NCBI GenBank assembly: GCA_946187345.1
Contig: CAMHQD010000012.1
Location: 1 to 59,315, forward strand
DNA: 59,315 nt
Direction of reading: 5' to 3'
Source of the DNA: an uncultured Porphyromonadaceae bacterium
GTDB lineage: Bacteria > Bacteroidota > Bacteroidia > Bacteroidales > Muribaculaceae
A model generated the notes under the pieces. That model had not been told where the DNA came from. It saw only the letters and a program-made list of their open reading frames with translations, and ran no database searches. Shown in pieces: positions 25,956-34,869 of the stretch. Numbering within the stretch: position 1 is the stretch's first letter; the number at the start of each line of letters is the position of its first letter. The position numbers and the translations under genes were made by a program.

Positions 25956-25985
25956 AATAGTTGACGGTAATTGAGGGAAGGAAAT

Positions 25986-27281
25986 TCAAATGGGGATGGC
26001 GATGAGTTCGTGCGGGAGGGCTTCGGTGACGCGCACAGTGGCAAACTCGCCTACGCTGAGTGGCTGCGACTTGTCGATGAGCACTTCGGGGTCGACTTCG
26101 GGAGAGTCCCACTCCGTGCGGCCCACATAACAGTCTTCTTCCTCACGGTCGACAATCACTCGCAGACTGCGTCCCACTTTCTCTTGCTGTATCTCCATCG
26201 AAATATCTTCTTGCAGGGCCATCAATGAGTCAAGACGCCGCTGTTTCTCTTCAGGAGGTACTATGTCACGCAGGTGTTGCGCGGCATAGGTGCCGGCTTC
26301 CTCACTATAGGCAAACGCCCCCATGCGTTCAAAGCGCGTTTGTTTCACCCATTCCATCAGTTCGTCAAACTCCGCCTCGCCTTCGCCCGGGAAGCCGACC
26401 ATTAACGTCGTGCGCAAGTGCAGGCCGGACACACGCTGCCGCATTGCCGTGATAAGGCGCTCGGTGGCCTGGCGGTCGATATGGCGCCGCATAGCCGTCA
26501 GCACCTTGTCGCTTATGTGCTGCAAAGCAATGTCGAGATAGGAGCAGACGTTCGGCCGGGAGGCCATCACATCGAGCAATTCCATCGGGAACTGTGCCGG
26601 ATAGGCGTAGTGGAGGCGTATCCAGTCGACACCGTCGATGTCCGCGATGCGGTCAACCAGTTCGGGCAGCATCATGCGGTTTTCAAGGTCGAGGCCGTAA
26701 CTCGATAAGTCTTGTGCAATGACGTTGAACTCGCGCACACCTTTGTCGCGCAGGTAGCGCACCTCATCAAGAAGATTGGCCATGGGCACGGAGTGATGAC
26801 GGCCGGTGATGAGCGGTATGGCGCAGAAGGCGCAAAAGCGGTTGCAGCCCTCAGATATTTTCAAGTAGGCATAGTGACCGGGGGTGGTGAGCACACGCTC
26901 GGCGGCGAGGTCGTCGCGATAGGCCTTGCCGAGGTAGTCGAGGATGCCGCGCCAGTCGAACTTGCCGTAGAAGCGATCCACTTCGGGCAGTTCATCGACC
27001 AGTTCGGCACGAAAGCGCTCGGCCAGGCAGCCCATGACGATGAGGCGCCCGATGTGGTGGCGGCGTTTCATTTCACCCAACTGAAGGATTGTGTCAATGC
27101 TCTCCTGTTGTGCATCGGCAATAAAACCGCAGGTATTGACGATAACAGTCTCGCCGTTGACACGCTCGGGGTCGTGCTCGACGGTATAGCCGGCGGCTTG
27201 CAGTTGACGCAGCAAATGCTCGGAGTCAACAAGATTCTTGGAGCAGCCCAGCGAAATAATGTCTATCTTACCACGCTTCAT
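25986..27281 (-). CDS. rimO: Ribosomal protein S12 methylthiotransferase
   Basis: RimO adds a methylthio group to an aspartate of ribosomal protein S12 with two iron-sulfur clusters. The N-terminal UPF0004 domain begins SLGCSKNLVDSE (C13). The radical-SAM cysteines are C146, C150 and C153 in GCNRFCAFC. A TRAM-like domain ends the 431 residues. SLGCSKNLVDSE is typical of RimO rather than MiaB. The start codon overlaps the ftsY stop in an ATGA (27278-27281), so the two are translationally coupled. Confidence 0.94.
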   Translation of the reverse strand: MKRGKIDIISLGCSKNLVDSEHLLRQLQAAGYTVEHDPERVNGETVIVNTCGFIADAQQESIDTILQLGEMKRRHHIGRLIVMGCLAERFRAELVDELPEVDRFYGKFDWRGILDYLGKAYRDDLAAERVLTTPGHYAYLKISEGCNRFCAFCAIPLITGRHHSVPMANLLDEVRYLRDKGVREFNVIAQDLSSYGLDLENRMMLPELVDRIADIDGVDWIRLHYAYPAQFPMELLDVMASRPNVCSYLDIALQHISDKVLTAMRRHIDRQATERLITAMRQRVSGLHLRTTLMVGFPGEGEAEFDELMEWVKQTRFERMGAFAYSEEAGTYAAQHLRDIVPPEEKQRRLDSLMALQEDISMEIQQEKVGRSLRVIVDREEEDCYVGRTEWDSPEVDPEVLIDKSQPLSVGEFATVRVTEALPHELIAIPI

Positions 27282-28231
27282 TTGCCGAAGAGTGACTTGA
27301 CGAACTCTGCCTTACGGAAAACTTGTAGGTGGTCCATTCCTTCGCCAAGACCGATATACTTGACGGGTATTTGGAACTGGTCGCTGATGCCGATCACCAC
27401 GCCGCCCTTGGCTGTGCCATCGAGTTTGGTGACTGCCAGCGCGTTGACCTCAGTGGCGGCCACAAACTGCTTTGCCTGCTCGAAGGCGTTCTGACCGGTT
27501 GAGCCATCCAGCACGAGCAGTACCTCGTGAGGCGCGTCAGGCAGCACTTTGCGCATCACATCTTTTATTTTGGTGAGTTGGCGCATCAGGTTGACGTTGT
27601 TGTGCAATCGTCCTGCAGTGTCGATGATGACGACATCGGCATTTTGCGCGACTGCGCTCTGGCAGGCGTCAAAGGCTACGCTTGCCGGGTCAGTACCCAT
27701 CTGGTGCTTAATCACCGGCACGTCCACACGCTGTCCCCAAATCTCAAGTTGCTCATCGGCGGCTGCGCGATAGGTGTCGGCGGCACCGAGCACAACTTTG
27801 TTGCCGGCTTTCTTGAACTGGTAGGCCAGTTTGCCAATGGTAGTCGTCTTGCCAACGCCGTTCACGCCAACGACCATAATCACGTAGGGGCGCTTGCCCT
27901 CAGGCACGGTGAAGTCGGCGGCATCGGCATTGTTGTTGTCGACGAGCATCTGCGTTATCTCGTCACAGAGCAAGTCGTTGAGTTCTCCGGTGCCGACATA
28001 TTTGTCGCGAGCAACGCGAGCCTGGATGCGGTCGAGGATTTTCAACGTCGTGTCCACTCCCACGTCACTGGTGATGAACACTTCCTCAAGGTTGTCGAGC
28101 ACATCATCGTCGATTGTCGACTTGCCTGCGATGGCGTGAGCAATCTTGCCGAATAGGCCTCGTTTAGTCTTGTCAAGGCCCTGGTCGAGCGTCTCTTTTT
28201 TCTCGCGTGAGAAGAAGTCAAATAGTCCCAT
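27278..28231 (-). CDS. ftsY: Signal recognition particle receptor FtsY
   Basis: FtsY is the SRP receptor GTPase that brings ribosomes to the inner membrane. The 317-residue protein has a short basic N-terminus (MGLFDFFSREKKETLDQ), the helical N domain, and the G domain with GVNGVGKTTT (122-131), DTYRAAADEQL, DTAGRLHNN and TKLDGTAKGG. The long acidic A domain of E. coli is absent, as is usual in Bacteroidetes. It overlaps rimO by 4 bases. The spacer before it carries the ACTAACGACTAA motif also found between rpmB, rpmG and DUF4295. Confidence 0.95.
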   Translation of the reverse strand: MGLFDFFSREKKETLDQGLDKTKRGLFGKIAHAIAGKSTIDDDVLDNLEEVFITSDVGVDTTLKILDRIQARVARDKYVGTGELNDLLCDEITQMLVDNNNADAADFTVPEGKRPYVIMVVGVNGVGKTTTIGKLAYQFKKAGNKVVLGAADTYRAAADEQLEIWGQRVDVPVIKHQMGTDPASVAFDACQSAVAQNADVVIIDTAGRLHNNVNLMRQLTKIKDVMRKVLPDAPHEVLLVLDGSTGQNAFEQAKQFVAATEVNALAVTKLDGTAKGGVVIGISDQFQIPVKYIGLGEGMDHLQVFRKAEFVKSLFGK

Positions 28232-28265
28232 TATAGTCGTTTTAGTCGTTAGTCTGAAAAAAGAG

Positions 28266-29021
28266 TTAGTTTAGAGTGGGTAGAGGTGGCAGCACGCCGA
28301 GTTGGTTGATGAACTCATGAGTGCCGTCATAGAGACCGTAGGCGGCCACGATAAGCAGTATGGTGCCCATCACGCGGTTGATAGTCCACATGCTATTGAT
28401 TGTAATATTAATGCGGGAACGCACCTTTTCCACTCCCCATGTGATTACCAACCACCAGAGCAAGGCGCCCGCGACTATAAACACAAAGCCCAAGACAATG
28501 TGATACCAACTATGCTCTGCCGACGGGAATGAGAACCGGGCCATCAGCGGAATAATCAGGAATACGATGAGTGGATTGCTCAGAGTAAGGAAGAAGCCCG
28601 TTATCACGTCACGCACACGCTCATTGCGCTCCAGCCAATCATGGATGTTTTTGAGATATCCCTTAATGCCTTCGCCGCCCTCACTCGAGTGCTCGCGACG
28701 CGTCCGCAAACTGCTCTCGTCGTGAGGCTGCGGCTTGTGAAGAATCATGAACAAAGCGTAACCAATGAGCAACGCGCTGCCGAAAATCTCCAATAATTTC
28801 ATGTTGGCCTCAATCCACGAAGTGACAATGCTCAAGCCCAAGCCTGTCAACATACAATAAAAGAGGTCACTGATTGCGGCGCCCACGCCCGTGTATAGTC
28901 CTGACTGACGGCCGTTGTTCAATGTGCGCTGCACACACAGGATACCGATGGGACCCATCGGAGCCGACAGTAGCACACCGATTGAAAAACAGCCTATTAT
29001 CAATGAGAATAAGGTCTCCAT
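28266..29021 (-). CDS. LysE-family transporter
   Basis: A 251-residue inner-membrane protein of the LysE/RhtB export family, which exports amino acids or related small molecules. The family start is seen in LLSAPMGPIGILCVQRTLNNGR. Six hydrophobic spans can be drawn, with a charged loop at about residues 95-120 (KPQPHDESSLRTRREHS) that is longer than usual. The substrate cannot be told. It lies 34 bases upstream of ftsY on the same strand and has its own -7 box, so it may head the lysE-ftsY-rimO transcript. Confidence 0.85.
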   Translation of the reverse strand: METLFSLIIGCFSIGVLLSAPMGPIGILCVQRTLNNGRQSGLYTGVGAAISDLFYCMLTGLGLSIVTSWIEANMKLLEIFGSALLIGYALFMILHKPQPHDESSLRTRREHSSEGGEGIKGYLKNIHDWLERNERVRDVITGFFLTLSNPLIVFLIIPLMARFSFPSAEHSWYHIVLGFVFIVAGALLWWLVITWGVEKVRSRINITINSMWTINRVMGTILLIVAAYGLYDGTHEFINQLGVLPPLPTLN

Positions 29022-29046
29022 TAATCAATTTTATAGTTTCAAACCG

Positions 29047-29054
29047 CAAAGGTA
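29047..29054 (-). promoter_or_regulatory. -7 box of the LysE-type gene
   Basis: TACCTTTG on the minus strand, 25 bases before the start codon at 29021. A TTG upstream exists only at a short spacing (12 nt), so the -33 element is uncertain. Confidence 0.55.
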
Positions 29055-29164
29055 CAAAAAAACCGCCAATTTATAAAATGAGTTCAGAGCAAAACGACAT
29101 CCCAATTTGAATCGCTTATTTACATGAACCGCCAATTATGAATTGTGGGGCTTCTGATGGCGCG

Positions 29165-30274
29165 TTATGGGGCAACACTCGTCTTGTGCAGGCGGATGAC
29201 AGAATTCAGCAACGGAAAATGCAGCGACAGAATCGAGCCGCCCTCAATCGTCGCGAACGACTCTTCGGGAGCCGGCGCGCCCAACGCATCAATCCATGTG
29301 AGATTGAAGTTGGCTGTGAATGACGTTCGCTTCAGATAACCTTTCACGCGCCCCATATACCATTCGCCGGGACAAATCTGAGCCCCATCCACATATATGA
29401 TAATGTATCCGTCGTCACTCCTTATCAGAGCGACTGTATATTTGCCGCCCAATCTCGCGTGCCTCTCGTTCATGTCGCGGTCAAGGTAAGTGTAGAAGCC
29501 CTCTAACGCATCGTGTGAGCCGGCAAAATAACGCTCAAGCGACGTTGCGTCCATACCGGTGTCTCGCTCTATCACTACGTCATCACCAGTGAAAAGCACT
29601 GTCCTTTCAAGCCGCGCCATCGCCGCGCTACCCACCGCCACAGCCACACGAGCGGCCCTATGCCTGGACCCGATGCAGACACTGCCTACCACACGCAGCC
29701 GCCTGTCTCCAACCATAACCGTAAGCACACTGTCATTCACATCGGCCGCAATCGCATTGAAGCCACCACGCAAGTCCAATCCTTCCATCAATGTCCATGT
29801 CGCGAGTGTATCAACTCCAAGACGACCCCGATGACGGAGAACTTTCACAATGCCGCGACGCTCACCCCTAATGTCGTCATATGGCGCCGTATCCTCCTCG
29901 CCAAGCATGACCATTGTCGTGTCACCATCTGTCATGTTCACCGCAATTCCCACCCACGTGTCACTGCGGCTATGTCTGTCGCCATCAGCAGTATAATAGC
30001 GATAGGAGCGACCAACGCGATTGTGACTGTTGCTCATGCGCGCCATATAGCGATAGTGACGCTGCGAAATCAATGCCGTGTCGGGCACGAGTGCGGTGGT
30101 ATCGGCCTCATTAGCGACCTCCACCAGCCCGTTGCCGTCAACACAAAACCGGCCAAGTGAAGTGCCGGCAAAACCATTATATGCCGCACTATAGCGCGTC
30201 AGTGCCGCCGCCAATAGCGGCAAACATGCCAAAATCAATATAGCTATGTATCGTAAAACATTCACAACCGACAC
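29165..30274 (-). CDS. Exported protein of unknown function
   Basis: A 369-residue protein with a clear signal peptide (MSVVNVLRYIAILILACLPLLAAA). The mature part is predicted mostly beta, with many short charged turns. It ends in a conserved-looking block with YMGRVKGYLKRTSF, NLTWIDALGAP and LSLHFPLLNSVIRL. Similar endings occur in uncharacterised secreted Bacteroidales proteins, but I cannot name a family. A concanavalin-like fold is possible. It is transcribed alone on the minus strand, divergent from gyrA, with its own TAACTTTG box. Confidence 0.7.
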   Translation of the reverse strand: MSVVNVLRYIAILILACLPLLAAALTRYSAAYNGFAGTSLGRFCVDGNGLVEVANEADTTALVPDTALISQRHYRYMARMSNSHNRVGRSYRYYTADGDRHSRSDTWVGIAVNMTDGDTTMVMLGEEDTAPYDDIRGERRGIVKVLRHRGRLGVDTLATWTLMEGLDLRGGFNAIAADVNDSVLTVMVGDRRLRVVGSVCIGSRHRAARVAVAVGSAAMARLERTVLFTGDDVVIERDTGMDATSLERYFAGSHDALEGFYTYLDRDMNERHARLGGKYTVALIRSDDGYIIIYVDGAQICPGEWYMGRVKGYLKRTSFTANFNLTWIDALGAPAPEESFATIEGGSILSLHFPLLNSVIRLHKTSVAP

Positions 30275-30293
30275 TTGTTAAATATACTTGGCG

Positions 30294-30301
30294 CAAAGTT
30301 A
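30294..30301 (-). promoter_or_regulatory. -7 box of the exported unknown protein
   Basis: TAACTTTG on the minus strand, about 20 bases before the start codon at 30274. The upstream TTG is at a 14-nt spacing, shorter than typical. Confidence 0.55.
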
Positions 30302-30395
30302 CAACATTTATTGAACAAATCCACTATACTTAAGACATGAATTTCCACATAACATATGATGAGAAAGATTTTAAATATTTTACATGAGAAAGACT

Positions 30396-30461
30396 GACGA
30401 AAATAGACGGAAATTGACGAGAGAATTTATAATACTTGAGAGGGAAACATCGAGTTGCGGA
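30396..30461 (+). repeat. Partial copy of the MITE-like intergenic element
   Basis: This stretch shares three exact words with the element at 34584-34784, in the same orientation: the 14-mer GACGAAAATAGACG (30396-30409), GACGAGAGAA (30416-30425) and GAGTTGCGGA (30452-30461). The order of the words differs from the other copy. It lies about 95-160 bases upstream of the gyrA -7 box. Confidence 0.6.
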
Positions 30462-30534
30462 TTTTAGTTCTCTTGATTTTTTACGCTGTTTTACGTGAGT
30501 TCGATGTCGAGTTATTAAAAAATCAAAAAAATGA

Positions 30535-30564
30535 TTGTTGTATGACAAAAAAATAGTAACTTTG
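30535..30564 (+). promoter_or_regulatory. Promoter of gyrA
   Basis: TTG (30535-30537), 19 nt, then TAACTTTG (30557-30564), a good -33/-7 pair. The 5' leader would be about 90 bases. Confidence 0.7.
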
Positions 30565-30657
30565 TGGGTGGAAAGTTAACACCGCGACTTCGTGATAGCC
30601 TTGGGCGATATGTGGCCTGCATTGCGTTGCGTGGACAATAATTTTTTTAACGTATAA

Positions 30658-33246
30658 ATGGACATAAACAACGATCGGATTATCGATATTAATATCGAGA
30701 ATCAGATGAAGTCGGACTACATCGACTATTCCATGTCGGTGATAGTTGCACGTGCCTTGCCGGACGTGCGTGACGGCTTCAAGCCGGTGCACCGCCGCGT
30801 GCTCTACGGCATGGCAAAACTGCGCAATTTTTCCAACACACCGCACCTCAAGAGCGCGCGTATCGTCGGCGAGGTGATGGGTAAGTATCATCCCCACGGC
30901 GACTCGTCGGTCTACTTCGCTATGGTGCGATTGGCCCAAGAATGGGCGATGCGTTATCCTCTGGTGGATGGTCACGGAAACTTCGGCTCGATTGACGGTG
31001 ATAGCCCCGCTGCCATGCGTTACACCGAGGCTCGACTTGCCAAGATGGGTGAGGAGATGATGAGTGACCTCGACGAGGACACCGTCGATATGGACTGGAA
31101 CTTTGATCAGACCCTCAAGGAACCCACCGTGATGCCCACTCGGTTCCCCAACCTGCTCGTGAACGGCGGCAGCGGTATCGCCGTGGGTATGGCGACAAAT
31201 ATGGCGCCGCACAATCTGGGTGAGTGTATCGACGGCTGTATCGCTTTGCTTGAGAACCCCGAGTTGGATGTGGACGGCCTGATGCAATACATCAAGGCTC
31301 CGGACTTCCCCACCGGCGGCATTATCTACGGCACGCAGGGCGTGCGTGAGGCTTTCGAGACCGGTCGCGGCCGCATTGTCATCCGCGCCAAGTGCGAGAT
31401 TGAGAGCGCCGCCCAGCACGACCGCATCATCGTTACCGAGATTCCTTATAACGTCAACCGTCGCGAACTCATTCTCAAGATAGCCCAACTCGTCGAGGAG
31501 AAGCGCATCGACGGCATTTCCTACGTCAACGATGAGAGCGACTACAAGGACGGCATGCGCATCGTGATTGATGTCAAGAAAGACTTCAACGCCAATGTGG
31601 TGCTCAACAAGTTATTCAAACTCACTGAGTTGCAATCGTCTTTCAGCGTCAATAATGTATGTCTGGTTAACGGTCGCCCGTGCACGGTCAACCTTAAGGA
31701 AATGTTGCAACATTTCCTTGACCACCGCCACGAGGTGGTTATCCGCCGCACGAAGTACCGTCTTGGCAAGGCCAAAGACCGCGCCCACATCCTCGAGGGC
31801 CTTATCATAGCCAGTGACAACATCGACGAGGTGATTGCCATCATCAAGTCCAGCAAGGACACCGAGCATGCGATTCAACGCCTATGCGAGCGCTTCTCTC
31901 TCGATGATGTGCAGGCTCGCGCTATTGTGGAGATGCGCCTGCGCCAACTCACCGGCCTTGAGCAAGGCAAACTCCGCGAGGAGTTGGCCGAGTTGATGAA
32001 GACCATCGCCTATCTCGAGTCAATCCTCAACGACCCGGACGTGTGCCGTGGCGTGATCGAGGACGAGTTGCGAGAGGTGAAAGAGAAGTACGGCGACGAG
32101 CGCCGCACCCAGATTGTGTATTCGTCAAGCGAGATGAACGCCGAGGACTTCTACGCTGATGACCCGATGATTATTACCATCAGCCACTATGGATACATCA
32201 AGCGCACGCCGCTGAGCGAGTACCGCACTCAGACGCGCGGCGGTGTTGGCGCCAAAGGCAGCGACACTCGCGATGAGGATTTCATCGAGACCGTCTATGA
32301 GGCGACAAACCATAACTACCTGCTGTTCTTCACGGCGGCGGGCCGGTGCTACTGGATGCGCGTGTTTGAGATACCGGAGGGCACCAAGAACAGCAAAGGC
32401 CGTGCCATCCAGAACCTGCTCAACATTGACGCCGACAACCGCATCCTGGCCATTGTGCGGGCCACACGCCTCACCGACCCGGCCTATAACGGCAGCCATT
32501 ATATCATGTTCGCGACCAAGAACGGCACCGTCAAGCGCACGAGCCTGGCGGCTTACTCTCGTCCGCGGGCCATGGGTATCAACGCCATCAACATTTTGGA
32601 CGATGACCGCCTGGTGGGTGCCGTGCTCACCGAGGGCGACAGCGAGATTTTGCTGGCCAACCGCAACGGCCGCGCCGTGCGCTTCAGCGAGACCGACGTG
32701 CGCGTGATGGGCCGCACCGCGACCGGTGTGCGTGGCATGCAACTTGACAACGATGGTGAGGACGAGGTGGTTGCGATGATCTGTATGCGCCGCAACGCCA
32801 ACGACGACGTGCTTGTCGTGAGCGAGCAAGGCATGGGCAAGCGTAGCAAACTTGACGACTATCGCGCGACACAGCGTGGCGCCAAGGGTGTCAAGACGCT
32901 GCAAATCACACCCAAGACGGGTAAGGTGATAGCCATCAAGAACGTGAACGACGGCAACGACCTGGTAATCATCAACAAGAGCGGCATCATGATTCGCATG
33001 AAGGTTAGTTCGCTGCGCGTGATTGGCCGCGCCACGCAAGGTGTGCGCCTAATCAATCTCGAGAAGAAGAACGACGTTATCGCCTCAGTCTGCAAGGTCG
33101 ACACCGAGCCAGAGGCCACCGATGAGCCCGAGGCATTCAACGCCGAAGCGTCACAAGCCACTCAGACGGCCCTTGACTTTGGCCTCGACAACATTGACAA
33201 TGATGCCGACCTCGATGCTGACAACAACGAGAGCGATGAGATTTAA
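30658..33246 (+). CDS. gyrA: DNA gyrase subunit A
   Basis: GyrA carries the DNA cleavage and rejoining site of gyrase. The catalytic tyrosine is Y122 in AAMRYTEARL. The quinolone pocket reads HPHGDSSVYFAMVR. The two usual positions are S83 and F87; most GyrA proteins have Asp or Glu at 87. The C-terminal beta-propeller is present with repeated blades, and a GyrA-box-like segment QRGAKGVKT is seen. The 862 residues end in an acidic tail (DNIDNDADLDADNNESDEI). The gene has its own promoter and is followed by a TPR gene after 68 bases with no terminator between. Confidence 0.97.
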   Translation: MDINNDRIIDINIENQMKSDYIDYSMSVIVARALPDVRDGFKPVHRRVLYGMAKLRNFSNTPHLKSARIVGEVMGKYHPHGDSSVYFAMVRLAQEWAMRYPLVDGHGNFGSIDGDSPAAMRYTEARLAKMGEEMMSDLDEDTVDMDWNFDQTLKEPTVMPTRFPNLLVNGGSGIAVGMATNMAPHNLGECIDGCIALLENPELDVDGLMQYIKAPDFPTGGIIYGTQGVREAFETGRGRIVIRAKCEIESAAQHDRIIVTEIPYNVNRRELILKIAQLVEEKRIDGISYVNDESDYKDGMRIVIDVKKDFNANVVLNKLFKLTELQSSFSVNNVCLVNGRPCTVNLKEMLQHFLDHRHEVVIRRTKYRLGKAKDRAHILEGLIIASDNIDEVIAIIKSSKDTEHAIQRLCERFSLDDVQARAIVEMRLRQLTGLEQGKLREELAELMKTIAYLESILNDPDVCRGVIEDELREVKEKYGDERRTQIVYSSSEMNAEDFYADDPMIITISHYGYIKRTPLSEYRTQTRGGVGAKGSDTRDEDFIETVYEATNHNYLLFFTAAGRCYWMRVFEIPEGTKNSKGRAIQNLLNIDADNRILAIVRATRLTDPAYNGSHYIMFATKNGTVKRTSLAAYSRPRAMGINAINILDDDRLVGAVLTEGDSEILLANRNGRAVRFSETDVRVMGRTATGVRGMQLDNDGEDEVVAMICMRRNANDDVLVVSEQGMGKRSKLDDYRATQRGAKGVKTLQITPKTGKVIAIKNVNDGNDLVIINKSGIMIRMKVSSLRVIGRATQGVRLINLEKKNDVIASVCKVDTEPEATDEPEAFNAEASQATQTALDFGLDNIDNDADLDADNNESDEI

Positions 33247-33314
33247 CTTTTGAGGTCTCCGACAGTCTAACACGACAGAACAAACAATCAACCATAATCT
33301 AAAAACAAGCATTA

Positions 33315-34493
33315 ATGAAAATGAAAAAGTTTTTTCTTGTGCTTGCCTGCGCATCTGTGATGGCGACAAGCGCCACGGCACAAGAGGCCGTGGTTAAAGA
33401 AGCGTCCAAGGCCTTCGGCGGCAACGTTGAGGCCAAAGCGGCCGCTCTCGAGAAACTAATGCCGGCGCTGACCGACCCCGAGACGACCAACAACGCCAAC
33501 ACGTGGCTCACCGGCGGCAAACTCGCACTGGGCATCGTGGACGAGTACACCAAACTCAAGGTGTTGGGTCAGGCCGTTGACAACAACGCGCTTGCCGCGG
33601 CACTCGATGCCGGCTACACCATGCTTGCCACGGCATTGCCCCTCGACACAGTGCCGGAGATTGACAAGAAGACCGGCCAACCCAAGTTGGACAAGAACGG
33701 CAACGTGAAGGTGAAAACCAAGCACAGCAAGGAGATTCTCTCGCTGCTGGGTGGACACGTGGGTGACCTGGCCCAGATGGGTGACATCTTCCTGGGCGAC
33801 AACAAGTATGCCGATGCGGCCAAGGCTTACATCAACTATATCGACTTTGTGCAGTCGCCACTGGCGACCCTTGCCGGCGCTCCCGTGCCGGCCGACACCG
33901 TGCTGGGCAACTATAACTTCCTGGCCGGTTACTGCACCTACTTCTCGGATGTGGAGGAGAAAGACTACCTGACGGCGTTCAATTACTTCAAGAAGGCACT
34001 TAGCCTGGGTTACACCGGCAACCAGTGCAAGGAGTTCCGCAACGCTGCTTTCTTGAGCAACGTGCAGAACATGATGACGCACGAGAACCAGAAGGACAAC
34101 ATCATCCCGTTTATCGACAGCGCGATTGCGGCCGACCCTGAGGCTCCTAACTTCTACGACATCAAGGGGCAGGTGCTTCTGGGCGAGGAGAAAGTTGCCG
34201 AGGCAAAAGCATTGTTCAAGACGGCGATGGAGAAAGACCCGAACTACGGCGACTCCTACCTCAACTATGGTCGCGCTCTCTATGAGGAGGCCAACGCTTA
34301 CATCGCCGCCAACAGCCAGATGACCGACGTGCAACTCAAGCCGGCCCTCATCCCCATCTATGAGGAGGCGATGCCCTATCTGCAACGCGCCATCCAGCTC
34401 GACCAGAGCGAGAACAAAACTCTCGAGAAACAAGCCAAGAGCCTCATTGATGACATCAACTACAAGTTTGAGCTCCTCGGCCACAAGAAGTAA
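33315..34493 (+). CDS. Exported TPR-repeat protein, first of two paralogues
   Basis: A 392-residue protein with signal peptide MKMKKFFLVLACASVMATSATAQ. The N-terminal part carries TWLTGGKLALGIVDEYTKL and the distinctive IDKKTGQPKLDKNGNVKVKTKHSKE. TPR helices follow in the second half, such as PNFYDIKGQVLLGEEKVAEA. It is predicted periplasmic. It follows gyrA closely and probably shares its transcript, ending at the hairpin near 34519. A similar protein is encoded at 34870. TPR folds mediate protein contacts, but no partner is evident. Confidence 0.8.
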   Translation: MKMKKFFLVLACASVMATSATAQEAVVKEASKAFGGNVEAKAAALEKLMPALTDPETTNNANTWLTGGKLALGIVDEYTKLKVLGQAVDNNALAAALDAGYTMLATALPLDTVPEIDKKTGQPKLDKNGNVKVKTKHSKEILSLLGGHVGDLAQMGDIFLGDNKYADAAKAYINYIDFVQSPLATLAGAPVPADTVLGNYNFLAGYCTYFSDVEEKDYLTAFNYFKKALSLGYTGNQCKEFRNAAFLSNVQNMMTHENQKDNIIPFIDSAIAADPEAPNFYDIKGQVLLGEEKVAEAKALFKTAMEKDPNYGDSYLNYGRALYEEANAYIAANSQMTDVQLKPALIPIYEEAMPYLQRAIQLDQSENKTLEKQAKSLIDDINYKFELLGHKK

Positions 34494-34518
34494 CTAACGT
34501 CAATCCAGAACCCAATCA

Positions 34519-34566
34519 CGGCGCCGCGCCTGTGCCTCCAAACAAGGCCGGCACGGCGCCGGTTTT
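34519..34566 (+). terminator. Terminator of the gyrA-TPR transcript
   Basis: CGGCGCCG at 34519-34526 pairs with the same palindrome at 34554-34561, with further G:C pairing inside, and is followed by GTTTTA. Confidence 0.65.
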
Positions 34567-34583
34567 ATAGTGAACCTAACAAC

Positions 34584-34759
34584 CTCTCGTCTATTTACGT
34601 CTATTTACGTCTATCTTAATTTATTTAAACGGATTAATAAAAGAATATACGGAAATAGACGAAAATAGACGCGAAAAAATTTTTCGGAAATTTTCGAGAA
34701 TTTTCGAGAGATAAATATAGAGTTGCGGAATTAAGGTAATAGACGTAAATAGACGAGAG
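34584..34759. repeat. MITE-like element with 22-bp perfect terminal inverted repeats
   Basis: Positions 34584-34605 are the exact reverse complement of 34738-34759. The interior is AT-rich and has further inner palindromes (GAAAAAATTTTTC and repeated TTTTCGAGAA). The left end contains two and a half direct copies of the 10-mer GTCTATTTAC. There is no ORF. A partial relative is found at 30396-30461. Confidence 0.65.
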
Positions 34760-34869
34760 AAATCTTAATTTTTGAGAGGCAAACAAGGAGCCCTATGGAT
34801 TTTAGGTATATTAAGAATTCATTGTCTTTATTGACCTTATTGTCTTTTGTCTTCTAATTAATCAAGAAA

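Larger units (their letters stand above)
34494..34869. other. Intergenic stretch with terminator and MITE-like element
   Basis: This 376-base gap holds a hairpin terminator at its left edge and a 176-base element bounded by 22-bp inverted repeats. It ends in an AT-rich run with repeated TTATTGTCTTT-like words just before the second TPR gene. No exact TAnnTTTG box was found for that gene. Confidence 0.6.

Noticed and set aside
30523..31488. Long minus-strand ORF opposite gyrA
   Set aside because: It is antisense to the highly conserved gyrA frame, and its His/Val-rich composition is the typical mirror of a GC-rich gene.
31725..31740. CCACGAGGTGG palindrome resembling the dispersed hairpin core
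   Set aside because: It lies in gyrA coding sequence and is explained by ordinary codons of a conserved segment.
32125..33039. 304-residue minus-strand ORF opposite gyrA
   Set aside because: Antisense shadow of the GyrA C-terminal propeller region, with biased composition.
34584..34610. CRISPR-like direct repeats (GTCTATTTAC copies)
   Set aside because: Only two and a half 10-base copies occur with no spacers between them, and no cas genes are in the window.
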